Positions 50,962 to 59,336 of a stretch of 64,000 nucleotides of DNA are shown here, piece by piece. Under the pieces are notes generated by a model. It searched no databases, was not told where the DNA came from, and worked only from the letters and a program-made list of their open reading frames with translations. A program made the translations under genes and the position numbers. Position 1 is the stretch's first letter, and the number at the start of each line of letters is the position of its first letter. The stretch comes from Meishania litoralis (GTDB lineage Bacteria; Bacteroidota; Bacteroidia; Flavobacteriales; Flavobacteriaceae). The stretch spans positions 1,736,001-1,800,000 of the forward strand of contig NZ_JBHFPV010000001.1 of NCBI RefSeq assembly GCF_042611095.1, given 5' to 3'.

Positions 50962-51222
50962 ATAATTCTACATCCTGATTGGCTTCGCTATCAAAGTAAT
51001 ATGGCAATTATTCGATGAAATGCACAACTTTTTCAGTCGTCTTATCATTATTCATAAAAAAAAGACATCCTGCAAAGTATGATCGCTTCTATTTGGTAAA
51101 CCAGTACGAACTACTTAGACAGGATAATGTTATGTAATTGTTATCATATTAAATCAACGTTAAGTGCGTTCTGTCTAATAGTATTATCTTTAAATTTGAA
51201 GGTTGATCAACTATAATTAGCC

Positions 51223-51909
51223 ATGAAAAAGAGTGATATTCGAATACTTTTGGTAGATGATGAACCTGACATTTTAGAAATAGTCAAGTACAATTTGTCT
51301 TCTGAAGGGTACGAGGTTTTTACCGCGAAGAACGGAGTCGAAGGTGTCGCCAAGGCCAAAAAGAAAAAGCCCCATCTGATTATTTTAGATGTTATGATGC
51401 CCGAGATGGATGGTATTGAGGCCTGTGAGATAATACGAGGCACGACCGGTCTTGAAAATACCATTATTACCTTTCTTACCGCACGGGGAGAAGACTACTC
51501 CCAAGTGGCTGGTTTTGATGCCGGAGCGGATGACTATATTACCAAGCCCATTAAACCTAAGGTTTTGATAAGTAAGGTAAAGGCACTATTAAGAAGGTTG
51601 AAGGAGAATACGGTGCAACACGAAGATATTGTCAAAGTAGGCAACATTGTTATTAACCGTGAAGAATACAAAATAGTGAATAACGGCCAAGAAATGGTGC
51701 TTCCTAGAAAAGAATTTGAGCTTTTGGCCTTATTGACCTCAAAACCGAGCAAAGTCTTTAAAAGAGAGGTAATTCTTGATCGGGTATGGGGCAACGAGGT
51801 GGTCGTCGGAGGCCGAACCATAGATGTGCATATTCGAAAATTGCGTGAAAAGATCGGCGACGAGCACTTTAAGACTGTCAAGGGGGTGGGTTATAAATTT
51901 GTTTTATGA
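51223..51909 (+). CDS. OmpR/PhoB-family response regulator
   Basis: 228 residues: receiver domain (ILLVDDEPDILEIVKYNL, phospho-Asp in LIILDVMMPEMDG, TKPIKPKVL) and winged-helix DNA-binding domain (LPRKEFELLALLTSKPSKVFKREVILDRVWG, RTIDVHIRKLREKIG). Pairs with the kinase 154 bp downstream. In Flavobacteriia this pair is often called PhoB/PhoR-like, but no phosphate genes are near, so the signal is open. Confidence 0.95.
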   Translation: MKKSDIRILLVDDEPDILEIVKYNLSSEGYEVFTAKNGVEGVAKAKKKKPHLIILDVMMPEMDGIEACEIIRGTTGLENTIITFLTARGEDYSQVAGFDAGADDYITKPIKPKVLISKVKALLRRLKENTVQHEDIVKVGNIVINREEYKIVNNGQEMVLPRKEFELLALLTSKPSKVFKREVILDRVWGNEVVVGGRTIDVHIRKLREKIGDEHFKTVKGVGYKFVL

Positions 51910-52063
51910 TGCTTTCAATTTTTTGAATTGAACCCTAAATCATTACGCCTATGTCTGGATACCGTTTTTTAAGGGTGGCCATGAACCCTGTTCCCTTTCT
52001 TTAGTGGCCAAAAAATCAAAATGATTAACTTTCGCCAAAATGCGGTTAAGTTAAGATAAGCCA

Positions 52064-53119
52064 ATGCCTTCGCGCCATAAAAAATCATATCGATTCGCTT
52101 TTCGCTCTGCGATTTTTATAACCCTGATTCTTTCGCTTTTAGTGTTTGCCGTAGCTTACCATATGGGCAATATCGATACGTATTGGATTGCGATAGTGCT
52201 GTTCGCCGTTGCAGTTTTCATAGTGTCCTTTATTGTTTTGCAGATTAGGGTAGAGAAGTTTATTTATAAAAGGATTAAAAAAATATATGATGACGTAACC
52301 CTTCTTGAATCCACTTCGCTGACATCGGGCCCGATTACTACCGATATGAAGACCCTTACCGAGGAAATAGAAAAATTTGCGAAAGACAAAAAGATAGAAA
52401 TAGATACACTCAAGATCCGCGAAGAATATCGAAAAGATTTTCTTGGCAATGTTTCCCATGAACTGAAGACCCCGCTTTTTACCGTTCAAGGATATATAGA
52501 AACACTCTTGAACGGAGCAATGGAAGACAAGGCCATTCGAAAAAAATATTTGCAGAGGGCGGCCAAGGGGGTAGATCGGTTAATTTATATTATCAAGGAT
52601 CTAGATTTGATAACAAAACTTGAAGTTGGCGACCTGAATCTCGAAAAAGAAAATTTCGATATCGTTGAATTGATAGAAAATGTCTTTGACCTATTAGAGA
52701 TGAAGGCCTCGAAGAAGAAGATATCGCTCACTTTTGATATGGCCTATCCGAACCCTATATATGTCAGGGCAGATAAGGAAAAAATACAGCAAGTGTTGAC
52801 TAACCTTATCGTAAACTCCATAAAATATGGGCATAAAAATGGTACAACCGAGGTAAGTGTCGAAAATTTGATACATAACAAAGTGATCGTCAGGGTTACC
52901 GACAATGGTGAGGGCATTCCTGAACAACATATTCCGCGACTTTTCGAACGGTTCTACAGGGTCGACAAAAGTGGTAGTAGAAGTGAGGGCGGGTCTGGTC
53001 TGGGCCTGGCCATTGTAAAGCACATTATTGAAAGACATAATGAAAAAATCTATGTTGAAAGTGAACTGGGCATAGGGTCTGAATTTTCTTTTACAATGGA
53101 GAAATCAAAAAACAGGTAG
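52064..53119 (+). CDS. PhoR-like sensor histidine kinase
   Basis: 351 residues: two closely spaced N-terminal membrane helices (about 13-30 and 36-57) with almost no periplasmic loop, a short coiled coil, HisKA with FLGNVSHELKTPLFTVQGY (phospho-His about 133) and HATPase with NLIVNSIKYG, DNGEGIP and GGSGLGLAI. Such kinases sense through partner proteins or the membrane. Partner of the response regulator upstream. The 154-base gap holds two small hairpins (TTCAATT/AATTGAA near 51915 and TGGCCA pairs at 51978 and 52005), so the genes may have separate transcripts. Confidence 0.94.
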   Translation: MPSRHKKSYRFAFRSAIFITLILSLLVFAVAYHMGNIDTYWIAIVLFAVAVFIVSFIVLQIRVEKFIYKRIKKIYDDVTLLESTSLTSGPITTDMKTLTEEIEKFAKDKKIEIDTLKIREEYRKDFLGNVSHELKTPLFTVQGYIETLLNGAMEDKAIRKKYLQRAAKGVDRLIYIIKDLDLITKLEVGDLNLEKENFDIVELIENVFDLLEMKASKKKISLTFDMAYPNPIYVRADKEKIQQVLTNLIVNSIKYGHKNGTTEVSVENLIHNKVIVRVTDNGEGIPEQHIPRLFERFYRVDKSGSRSEGGSGLGLAIVKHIIERHNEKIYVESELGIGSEFSFTMEKSKNR

Positions 53120-53153
53120 AACTGAACAAGGCCGCCCGCAAACAAGATTTCCT

Positions 53154-53161
53154 TAGCTTTG
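53154..53161 (+). promoter_or_regulatory. Predicted trmB -7 element
   Basis: TAGCTTTG matches TAnnTTTG. It overlaps the first possible start codon of the frame (TTG 53159) and so argues for the GTG at 53177. Confidence 0.5.
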
Positions 53162-53176
53162 TACCAAAATTTTTTT

Positions 53177-53848
53177 GTGGGAAGCAAGAACAAGCTAAAA
53201 CGGTTCAAAGAGAACGAATCTTTTCAAAATGTTATACAGCCCAGACGGTCAGATATCGAATCTGGTGCGTCGGGCCTGAAGGGAAATTGGGCAAAGTATT
53301 TTAAGAACGATAAGCCTATCGTTCTTGAATTGGGCTGTGGCAAAGGCGAATACACCATCGGATTGGCAAGATCAAACCCTTACAGAAATTATATTGGGGT
53401 CGATATTAAGGGGGCACGGCTATGGCGGGGCGCGAAAACTGCGCATGAAGAAAAACTTGCCAATGTTGCCTTTCTTCGAACGCAGATAGAACTGATCGAC
53501 CAACTTTTCGATAAAAATGAGGTTTCTGAAATCTGGATAACCTTTCCCGACCCCCAGATCAAATACAAGAGAACCAAACATCGAATGACCAATGCCGGTT
53601 TTTTGGAAAAATACCGAAAAATCTTAAAACCCAACGGACTCATACATCTGAAGACCGATAGTGAATTCATGCACGGATATACTTTGGGATTACTCCATGG
53701 GCTTGGACTCGAAGTGGTCTATGCGAATCATGACGTCTACAAAAATGAAGGAAGCCCCAAAGAAGTGCTCGACATACAGACATTCTACGAAAAACAGTAT
53801 CTTGAAAAGGGAAAACCCATTACATACATCCAATTCAGGATTAACTGA
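53177..53848 (+). CDS. trmB: tRNA (guanine-N7-)-methyltransferase TrmB
   Basis: Makes m7G46 in tRNAs with SAM. The frame has no early ATG; GTG 53177 gives MGSKNKLKRFKENE, the family start I recall in this group, while TTG 53159 falls on the -7 element. 223 residues with SAM motif VLELGCGKGEYTIGLA, IGVDIKGARLWRG, and the catalytic ITFPDPQIKYKRTKHRMT. The LysE-like gene starts 3 bp downstream. Confidence 0.95.
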   Translation: MGSKNKLKRFKENESFQNVIQPRRSDIESGASGLKGNWAKYFKNDKPIVLELGCGKGEYTIGLARSNPYRNYIGVDIKGARLWRGAKTAHEEKLANVAFLRTQIELIDQLFDKNEVSEIWITFPDPQIKYKRTKHRMTNAGFLEKYRKILKPNGLIHLKTDSEFMHGYTLGLLHGLGLEVVYANHDVYKNEGSPKEVLDIQTFYEKQYLEKGKPITYIQFRIN

Positions 53849-53851
53849 TAT

Positions 53852-54481
53852 ATGGAACATTTATTGATCCTATTCTTTGCCACTTTTTCGGCGGCCTTTA
53901 TGGCTACGGTCCCACCGGGGTTGTTGAACATGAACGCGGCCAAGATCAGTGTGGATAAAGGAAAACTGAACGGTGTCGTTTTCAGTCTTGGGGTTTCGTC
54001 GATGATCATGATCCAATCGACCATAGCGGTCTACATCTCAAAATTCTTGTACAAAAATCCGGAGGTAATCGATTGGCTGTTGAAGATTGCTCTGGGCGTG
54101 TTCGCTTTCTTTGCGATATACTTTTTTGTGGCCGCGAAAAAGAACAGGGTCAAATCGCCCAAAAAAGTAGCGGTAAGCAAAAGGAACAGTTTTTACAAAG
54201 GGTTTCTGTTGGCGGCGGTAAACTTATTGACAATTCCTTATTACAGTGGGTTGAACGCCATGTGGAACGCTTCCGGGTGGATTAAGTTCGAGGCCACCGA
54301 TATTCTTACCTTTATTCTGGCGGCTGGCCTGGGAACCTTTTCGGTGCTTTATCTTTACGTGTTTTATTTCAATAAATTGGAAACCAAAACGAATCGTTTT
54401 TCAAAGAACAGTAATTATATTTTAAGTGCTTTGATGGTGCTGCTGCTTGTCATTACCATTATTCGAATATTTTACAAATGA
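53852..54481 (+). CDS. LysE family exporter
   Basis: 209 residues with six membrane helices and the family start FAAFMATVPPGLLNMNAAKISVDKGKLNGVVFSLGVS. LysE proteins export amino acids or related compounds by proton exchange; the substrate is unknown. It lies between trmB (3 bp) and the alkyltransferase-like gene (4-bp ATGA overlap), so the three form an operon. Confidence 0.9.
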   Translation: MEHLLILFFATFSAAFMATVPPGLLNMNAAKISVDKGKLNGVVFSLGVSSMIMIQSTIAVYISKFLYKNPEVIDWLLKIALGVFAFFAIYFFVAAKKNRVKSPKKVAVSKRNSFYKGFLLAAVNLLTIPYYSGLNAMWNASGWIKFEATDILTFILAAGLGTFSVLYLYVFYFNKLETKTNRFSKNSNYILSALMVLLLVITIIRIFYK

Positions 54482-54816
54482 AAAACACCGATAACAAAAA
54501 CTTTTTTGAAAAAGTATACAATGTGGCAAAATTGATTCCCTATGGTCGGGTTACTTCGTACGGGGCCATCGCCAAATATTTGGGAACCGCCCGAAGCGCC
54601 AGAATGGTGGGTTGGGCAATGAACGGTGCCGGTAATATGGAAGAGATACCTGCCCATCGTGTTGTCAATAGAGTTGGCCTTTTGACGGGCAAACACCATT
54701 TTGACGGTTCTAATTTGATGCAACAATTATTGGAGAGTGAGGGTTTAAAGGTCGTTGACAATCAAATAGTCGATTTTGAAAAATACTTTTGGGATCCCTT
54801 TAAAGAGCTTGGCTAA
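54478..54816 (+). CDS. Alkyltransferase-like protein (ATL), MGMT family without the catalytic Cys
   Basis: 112 residues: the DNA-binding domain of O6-methylguanine methyltransferases. The active motif PCHRV is PAHRV here (residues 58-62), so it cannot transfer an alkyl group. VAKLIPYGRVTSYGAIAKYLG and ARMVGWAMN (helix with the Arg finger region) are intact. ATL proteins bind O6-alkylguanine, bend DNA and hand lesions to nucleotide excision repair. Coupled to the LysE-like gene. Confidence 0.93.
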   Translation: MKNTDNKNFFEKVYNVAKLIPYGRVTSYGAIAKYLGTARSARMVGWAMNGAGNMEEIPAHRVVNRVGLLTGKHHFDGSNLMQQLLESEGLKVVDNQIVDFEKYFWDPFKELG

Positions 54817-54852
54817 AATCGATTTTAAACTTTTAAAACCTGCGGGGTTCTT

Positions 54853-56199
54853 TTATTCAAAACTAAGAGTGAAAACAGTATACTCATTTGAGCTTACCTG
54901 TATTGTGCCTCCGTGCAAATGCATGATCTGCTTTGAAAGACTTAGGCCGATTCCCGTGCCTGTGTCCTTGGTGGTAAAAAAAGGAACGAAGATTTCTTCG
55001 ATTACATCCGCCGGTATTCCGGGGCCATTGTCGATAACTTGAATGTATTTTGTGCCGTTTGCAGTGCTTCCAGCTGCCATTTTGATCTTTCCATTTTCTT
55101 GACCCTGTAAAGATTGCAGCGCATTTTTGCAGAGGTTGATCAATATCTGTGAAACCTGTTTCTCGTCCAAATAGAGTTCAAGTTCCTCGGGATCCGATAC
55201 TACTGAGAATTCAACATGTTGCTGGTCATTTTCTTGGCTCATCAGCACCTTCACCTTTTCTAATAACCGTTGGGCGTTGATAAGGCTTTTATCGGGTTTG
55301 GGCAAACTTAAGAAGCTCCTGTACGACTGTACGAAATCCATGAGATTTCCCCCTTGTTCTTTTATAACTTCTAGTCCTTTGACCGTATTTGAAATGTGAT
55401 TTTCGTTAAAATCCTTTAATGGTACAAGCCCCTGATTGGTCTTGTAATATTTAAGTATGGATTCTGAAATCGAGGTTATCGGGGTAATCGTATTCATAAT
55501 TTCATGGGTGAGAACACGGATCAGTTTTACCCATGAATCGGTTTCCTTTTCGTCAAGTTCTTTGTGTATATCTTGCACAACGACCAATAATAGTTCCCTT
55601 CCTTCTGAAGAGATCGAAGTCGATTTGAGCGCCAATTGTTTTTTTTCCCTTTCATTGATGAGCTGTACCAATTTTCGTTCGAATGGTTTTAGCTCTTCGA
55701 AAAGTTCATACAGTTTTTGGTCAACTTGAGAAAGTTGTTTGATATGGTTCAGAGGGGTATAGTCAAATAGTTTTTCAATGGTGGGGTTGGCAAAGAGAAT
55801 ATGGCCTTTCTCGTTTATCGTTAAAATACCGATATCGGCCTGTTTTATTATTTCTTGATAATATTGTTCTTGGGCTTGTTTTTTTAAATGGATTTCCTGT
55901 ATCATCTCATTGAGCATATTGAGACTGTGATTGAGCTCTTCCAGAGATTTTACCGTGAGTTTTTCAGGAAATCGTAAGGTAAAATCCTCGTTTTTTATGG
56001 CATCGAAAAAATAGGCGATCTTTCGATTGGTCTGATTTACATAATGGATCAACAAAGAAGTCAAGAGGATCAATACGAACAAGGCCAGCCCGGCAAGTAT
56101 ATATTGTTCTCTAAAAAAGAAATAGCCTACGCCAAGTGCCGCCAGTGCAATGAATATGATGCGAAATACAAGTTGTAGATAAATATGTCTACTTACCAT
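54853..56199 (-). CDS. NtrB-like sensor histidine kinase
   Basis: 448 residues: two adjacent N-terminal membrane helices (about 10-50), a HAMP-like linker, a PAS domain (IGILTINEKGHILFANPTIEKLF), a dimerisation helix with VLTHEIMNTITPITSISE (phospho-His in THEIMN), and HATPase with NLCKNALQSLQG, DNGPGIP and GTGIGLSL. The kinase class is that paired with sigma-54 activators. It lies 90 bp downstream of such an activator on the same strand. Sensing probably happens at the membrane, since there is almost no periplasmic loop. Confidence 0.94.
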   Translation of the reverse strand: MVSRHIYLQLVFRIIFIALAALGVGYFFFREQYILAGLALFVLILLTSLLIHYVNQTNRKIAYFFDAIKNEDFTLRFPEKLTVKSLEELNHSLNMLNEMIQEIHLKKQAQEQYYQEIIKQADIGILTINEKGHILFANPTIEKLFDYTPLNHIKQLSQVDQKLYELFEELKPFERKLVQLINEREKKQLALKSTSISSEGRELLLVVVQDIHKELDEKETDSWVKLIRVLTHEIMNTITPITSISESILKYYKTNQGLVPLKDFNENHISNTVKGLEVIKEQGGNLMDFVQSYRSFLSLPKPDKSLINAQRLLEKVKVLMSQENDQQHVEFSVVSDPEELELYLDEKQVSQILINLCKNALQSLQGQENGKIKMAAGSTANGTKYIQVIDNGPGIPADVIEEIFVPFFTTKDTGTGIGLSLSKQIMHLHGGTIQVSSNEYTVFTLSFE

Positions 56200-56289
56200 A
56201 TTTTTAAAGTTCTACCTAAAAGAATGTTTTTATGAATTTTGGTTTTTGAAAGGGGGCCAAATAAAGAAAATACTTTTTTGAACATTCGA

Positions 56290-57654
56290 CTATTTCCCCT
56301 TTTTTTTGATTTTATTGTATAAGGTCTGCCTTGAAATACCTAGCTGTTCCGCTGCGGCACTATAGTTTCCGTCATTTTGGTCAAGGGCGTTCGAGATCAT
56401 CTGCGCTTCCATTTCTTCCAAGGTTATCATATTTTTTTCCGCCGATGGCATGTATTTAGTGTTCAACATAAAGTCGGTCGATTTCAGAACGTTCCCCTCA
56501 GAAAGAATTACCGCTCTTTCAATAGTATGTAGGAGCTCACGAACGTTTCCCGGCCACTGATAGGCCATTAGTTTTTCTTGTGCGGCCTGATTGATTTTTA
56601 GTCCTGGTTTACCGTATTTGTGGCTAAACTTGTTCAAATAGAAATCGGCCAAAACGAGAATATCGTTTTCTCTTTCCCGTAATGGGGGTACCTCTACCGA
56701 AATGGTATTGATACGGTACAAGAGATCTTCCCTAAAAAGTCCGTCAGTAACCATTTTATCCAAATTTTCGTTGGTAGCGCAGATCAAACGAATATCGACC
56801 GGAATCGACTTGTTCGAACCTACCCGTACTACGGCCTTGTTCTGTATGGCCGATAATAGCTTGGCCTGTGTTTGTAGTGATAGATTGCCAATTTCATCTA
56901 AAAACAAGGTGCCGCCGTTGGCCGCTTCGAATTTGCCGGCCCTATCTTCTTTGGCATCTGTAAATGCCCCTTTTAAATGACCGAACAATTCGCTCTCGAA
57001 AAGATTCTCAGAGATCGAGCCCATATCAACGGCAATAAACACTTCGTTCTTTCGAACTGAGAGCCCGTGCAATTCTCTTGCGATCAGTTCTTTTCCCGTT
57101 CCGTTTTCACCCGTGACCAATACGTTGACATCGGTTTTGGCCACTTTGCCTACCAATTTGAGCACGGCATCGAGTGCTTTTGAATTTCCTATGATATGGT
57201 TTTTGCCCTGATTGATTACCTGCTTTAGGTTATTTTCTTTTTGTTTAAGGGTGTTTATTTCTTTGCGCGATTTACGTAGTTCATAGGCCGATTTCACGGT
57301 CGCCAATAATTTGTCATTGTTCCATGGTTTCAGCACAAAATCGGCCGCCCCTTCTTTCAAGGCCTTTACGGCAAGATCTACCGCTCCATACGCGGTCATC
57401 ATGACTACAGAGGTTTGAGGAGACTTTTTTTGGATTTCCCTCAGCCAAAAAAGGCCTTCGTTACCTGTATTGACACCTGCAGAAAAGTTCATGTCAAGCA
57501 TTACGATATCGAAATCGACCAAATTGGGAAAAGAAGTGATTTGGTTCGGATTGAATATTGTCTTGACCGTTTTGTATTCGAATTGTAATAAGATTTCCAA
57601 AGCACTAAGTACACTCTTATTATCATCTATGACAAGAATTTTTGCATCTACCAT
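56290..57654 (-). CDS. Sigma-54-dependent response regulator (NtrC family)
   Basis: 454 residues: receiver (ILVIDDNKSVLSAL, phospho-Asp in IVMLDMNFSAG), AAA+ domain with Walker A GENGTGKELIAREL, loop 1 GAFTDA (GAFTGA in the classic form; Asp at this place is a common variant), Walker B GGTLFLDEIG, and a C-terminal Fis domain (YSAAAEQLGISRQTLYNKI). It activates sigma-54 polymerase after phosphorylation by the kinase encoded next. It diverges from the TolC-MFP-ABC operon across 283 bp that hold a candidate enhancer palindrome and a -24/-12 promoter facing that operon. Confidence 0.96.
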   Translation of the reverse strand: MVDAKILVIDDNKSVLSALEILLQFEYKTVKTIFNPNQITSFPNLVDFDIVMLDMNFSAGVNTGNEGLFWLREIQKKSPQTSVVMMTAYGAVDLAVKALKEGAADFVLKPWNNDKLLATVKSAYELRKSRKEINTLKQKENNLKQVINQGKNHIIGNSKALDAVLKLVGKVAKTDVNVLVTGENGTGKELIARELHGLSVRKNEVFIAVDMGSISENLFESELFGHLKGAFTDAKEDRAGKFEAANGGTLFLDEIGNLSLQTQAKLLSAIQNKAVVRVGSNKSIPVDIRLICATNENLDKMVTDGLFREDLLYRINTISVEVPPLRERENDILVLADFYLNKFSHKYGKPGLKINQAAQEKLMAYQWPGNVRELLHTIERAVILSEGNVLKSTDFMLNTKYMPSAEKNMITLEEMEAQMISNALDQNDGNYSAAAEQLGISRQTLYNKIKKKGK

Positions 57655-57794
57655 ACCAGCGTATTGTTGTCTATAGCTTCACCAAAAAACATTCCATTCG
57701 ACTCCAGATTTTTTTGATTGAATGTCAATGGCCCAATTCGTGGGGTTTTAAAAGCTTTTAAAGCTACGATTTGAAAATGACAAAATTTTGAAAG

Positions 57795-57811
57795 TGTCAA
57801 TATTTTTGACA
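57795..57811 (+). promoter_or_regulatory. Candidate enhancer site: TGTCAA-N5-TTGACA palindrome
   Basis: Perfect 6-bp inverted repeat about 86 bases upstream of the -24 box, the usual distance for NtrC-type activator sites. Extra half sites TGTCAA at 57723 and TGACA at 57778 lie in the same gap. Confidence 0.55.
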
Positions 57812-57896
57812 GCGTGTGTATAACTATTTTACAGTATATTCTTTATTGTTTATTGCTTATTTATATAAAAAACTGATAATCAGATATATGCATTTA

Positions 57897-57912
57897 TGGC
57901 ACAAGACTGGTT
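57897..57912 (+). promoter_or_regulatory. Candidate sigma-54 promoter of the TolC-ABC operon
   Basis: TGGCAC (57897-57902) is a perfect -24 box; TGGTT at 57908-57912 stands at the right spacing for the -12 box TTGCW with two mismatches, including the GC pair. The ATG lies 26 bases further on. Confidence 0.5.
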
Positions 57913-57937
57913 ATGTATGTGGCATACTATTTAGAAT

Positions 57938-59284
57938 ATGAACTTTAAATCTTCATTACGGCTTTTTTTATTTCTCTTGATAGGGGCAAGCACCTTTGCT
58001 CAAGAGAAGTGGACTTTAGATGAGTGCGTGGCCTACGCACTTGGGCATAATTTGCAACTAAATGATTTGAGATATAGTGCAGATTCGAGCAAAGAAACTT
58101 ACAAACAGTCAATACGAAATCTACTGCCGGGTGTAGAGGCCTCATCAAGTTATACGATTAATTACGGAAGAAGTACAGACCCCTTTACCAATGATGTCGT
58201 TACGACCGACTTCTTTTCGAACAATTATTCATTGAACTCCTCTATCGATTTGTTCCAGGGTTTTCAAAAGATAAATTCGATAAAGGCCTCCAAATTTTTG
58301 TATAAAGCGGCCCAGAACGAGACCTTGCACGAAAAGTATCTTTTGGCGTTTCGTGTTATGCAGGCTTTTTATGATATCGAGTTTTATAAAGGATTGGTCG
58401 CCATTTCAAGGGAGCAGCTCAATGTCTCACAGACGAACTACGACTTGGTCGATAAGCAAATCGAACTAGGGCTCAAGGCCGGAGCCGATTTATTCGAAGC
58501 AGAATCATTGTTGTTGACCGATAAATTGAATGTTACGCAGAGCGAGAACCAGTTGATGGCGGCAAAATTACAGCTCATTCAAGAAATGAACCTGGAGAAT
58601 ACGAGCGATATCGATATTCAAACACGTATCGATTCGAAATTGACCGAAGAAGCTGCTCCAGAAATACATTCCGATTCGATCTATTCTACCGCAAGGGAGT
58701 TTATTCCACTGATAAAGGCCCATGAATTGCGCGCACGGGCCGCCAAGAAACAAGTAGCAATAGCCCGGGGAAGGCTTTATCCATCACTTTCACTTTTTGC
58801 GGGAATAGGAACGGGCTATTTTGAAACCACCCGTGACTCTTTGGCCAATACCCTGCCCTTTCGCGAGCAGTTCAGAGACAATACGTCACGTTATGTCGGG
58901 GTCAATTTGAACATACCCATAAGCTATGGTTGGTCTTTGCGAAGTCGTGTAAAACAGGCAAAAATAGAACGCTCAAGGGCCGAAAACAATTTGAAGATTC
59001 AAGAGCAAGAGCTTTTTCAGACAATCGAACAGTTGGTGCAAGCCTACAATGCACTTGGGGTTGAGTATAATCAGAGCACAAAAAAAATGGAATCGCAGCG
59101 TATGGCTTTTTCCATTGCCCAAAAACGATATGAAAAGGGAATGATCAATGCCATAGAATTGTTCACGGCAAAGAATCTTTTTGCAAGTGCCCAAAACGAG
59201 AATTTACAGGTAAGGTTAAGATTGGAGATCAACAAAAGCACCTTGGATTTTTACAGCGGCCTTCCGGTATTTAATATAAACTAG
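57938..59284 (+). CDS. TolC family outer-membrane channel
   Basis: 448 residues with signal peptide (MNFKSSLRLFLFLLIGASTFAQ) and WTLDECVAYALGHNLQLNDL, the common TolC start in Bacteroidetes. Two helical repeats follow, with RYEKGMINAIELFTAKNLF near the end. First gene of an operon with an MFP adaptor, a MacB-type ATPase and two or more large permeases, so it forms their outer-membrane exit. Likely switched on by the divergent NtrC-type regulator. Confidence 0.94.
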   Translation: MNFKSSLRLFLFLLIGASTFAQEKWTLDECVAYALGHNLQLNDLRYSADSSKETYKQSIRNLLPGVEASSSYTINYGRSTDPFTNDVVTTDFFSNNYSLNSSIDLFQGFQKINSIKASKFLYKAAQNETLHEKYLLAFRVMQAFYDIEFYKGLVAISREQLNVSQTNYDLVDKQIELGLKAGADLFEAESLLLTDKLNVTQSENQLMAAKLQLIQEMNLENTSDIDIQTRIDSKLTEEAAPEIHSDSIYSTAREFIPLIKAHELRARAAKKQVAIARGRLYPSLSLFAGIGTGYFETTRDSLANTLPFREQFRDNTSRYVGVNLNIPISYGWSLRSRVKQAKIERSRAENNLKIQEQELFQTIEQLVQAYNALGVEYNQSTKKMESQRMAFSIAQKRYEKGMINAIELFTAKNLFASAQNENLQVRLRLEINKSTLDFYSGLPVFNIN

Positions 59285-59297
59285 ACAGAATAGAATG

Positions 59298-59316
59298 ATT
59301 GCCGCTTTCGCGGAAA
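59298..59316 (+). repeat. Small palindromic repeat between the TolC and adaptor genes
   Basis: CCGC-TTTC-GCGG hairpin with ATT/AAT flanks, followed by GACA. The wording TTCGCGGAAATGACA resembles a widespread intergenic palindrome in bacterial genomes. It is unrelated to the leuS repeats. It explains the spurious upstream extension of the adaptor frame. Confidence 0.55.
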
Positions 59317-59336
59317 TGACAACAAAAGAATTAAAA

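Noticed and set aside
52040..52062. Repeated TTAAG units before the PhoR-like kinase, considered as a Pho-box-like site
   Set aside because: Only two units, AT-rich, and no known Bacteroidetes consensus that I can recall to support it.
57920..57935. Second sigma-54-like site (TGGCAT with TTAG) before the TolC gene
   Set aside because: Transcription would begin about 10 bases inside the coding region, and the -12 box is poor.
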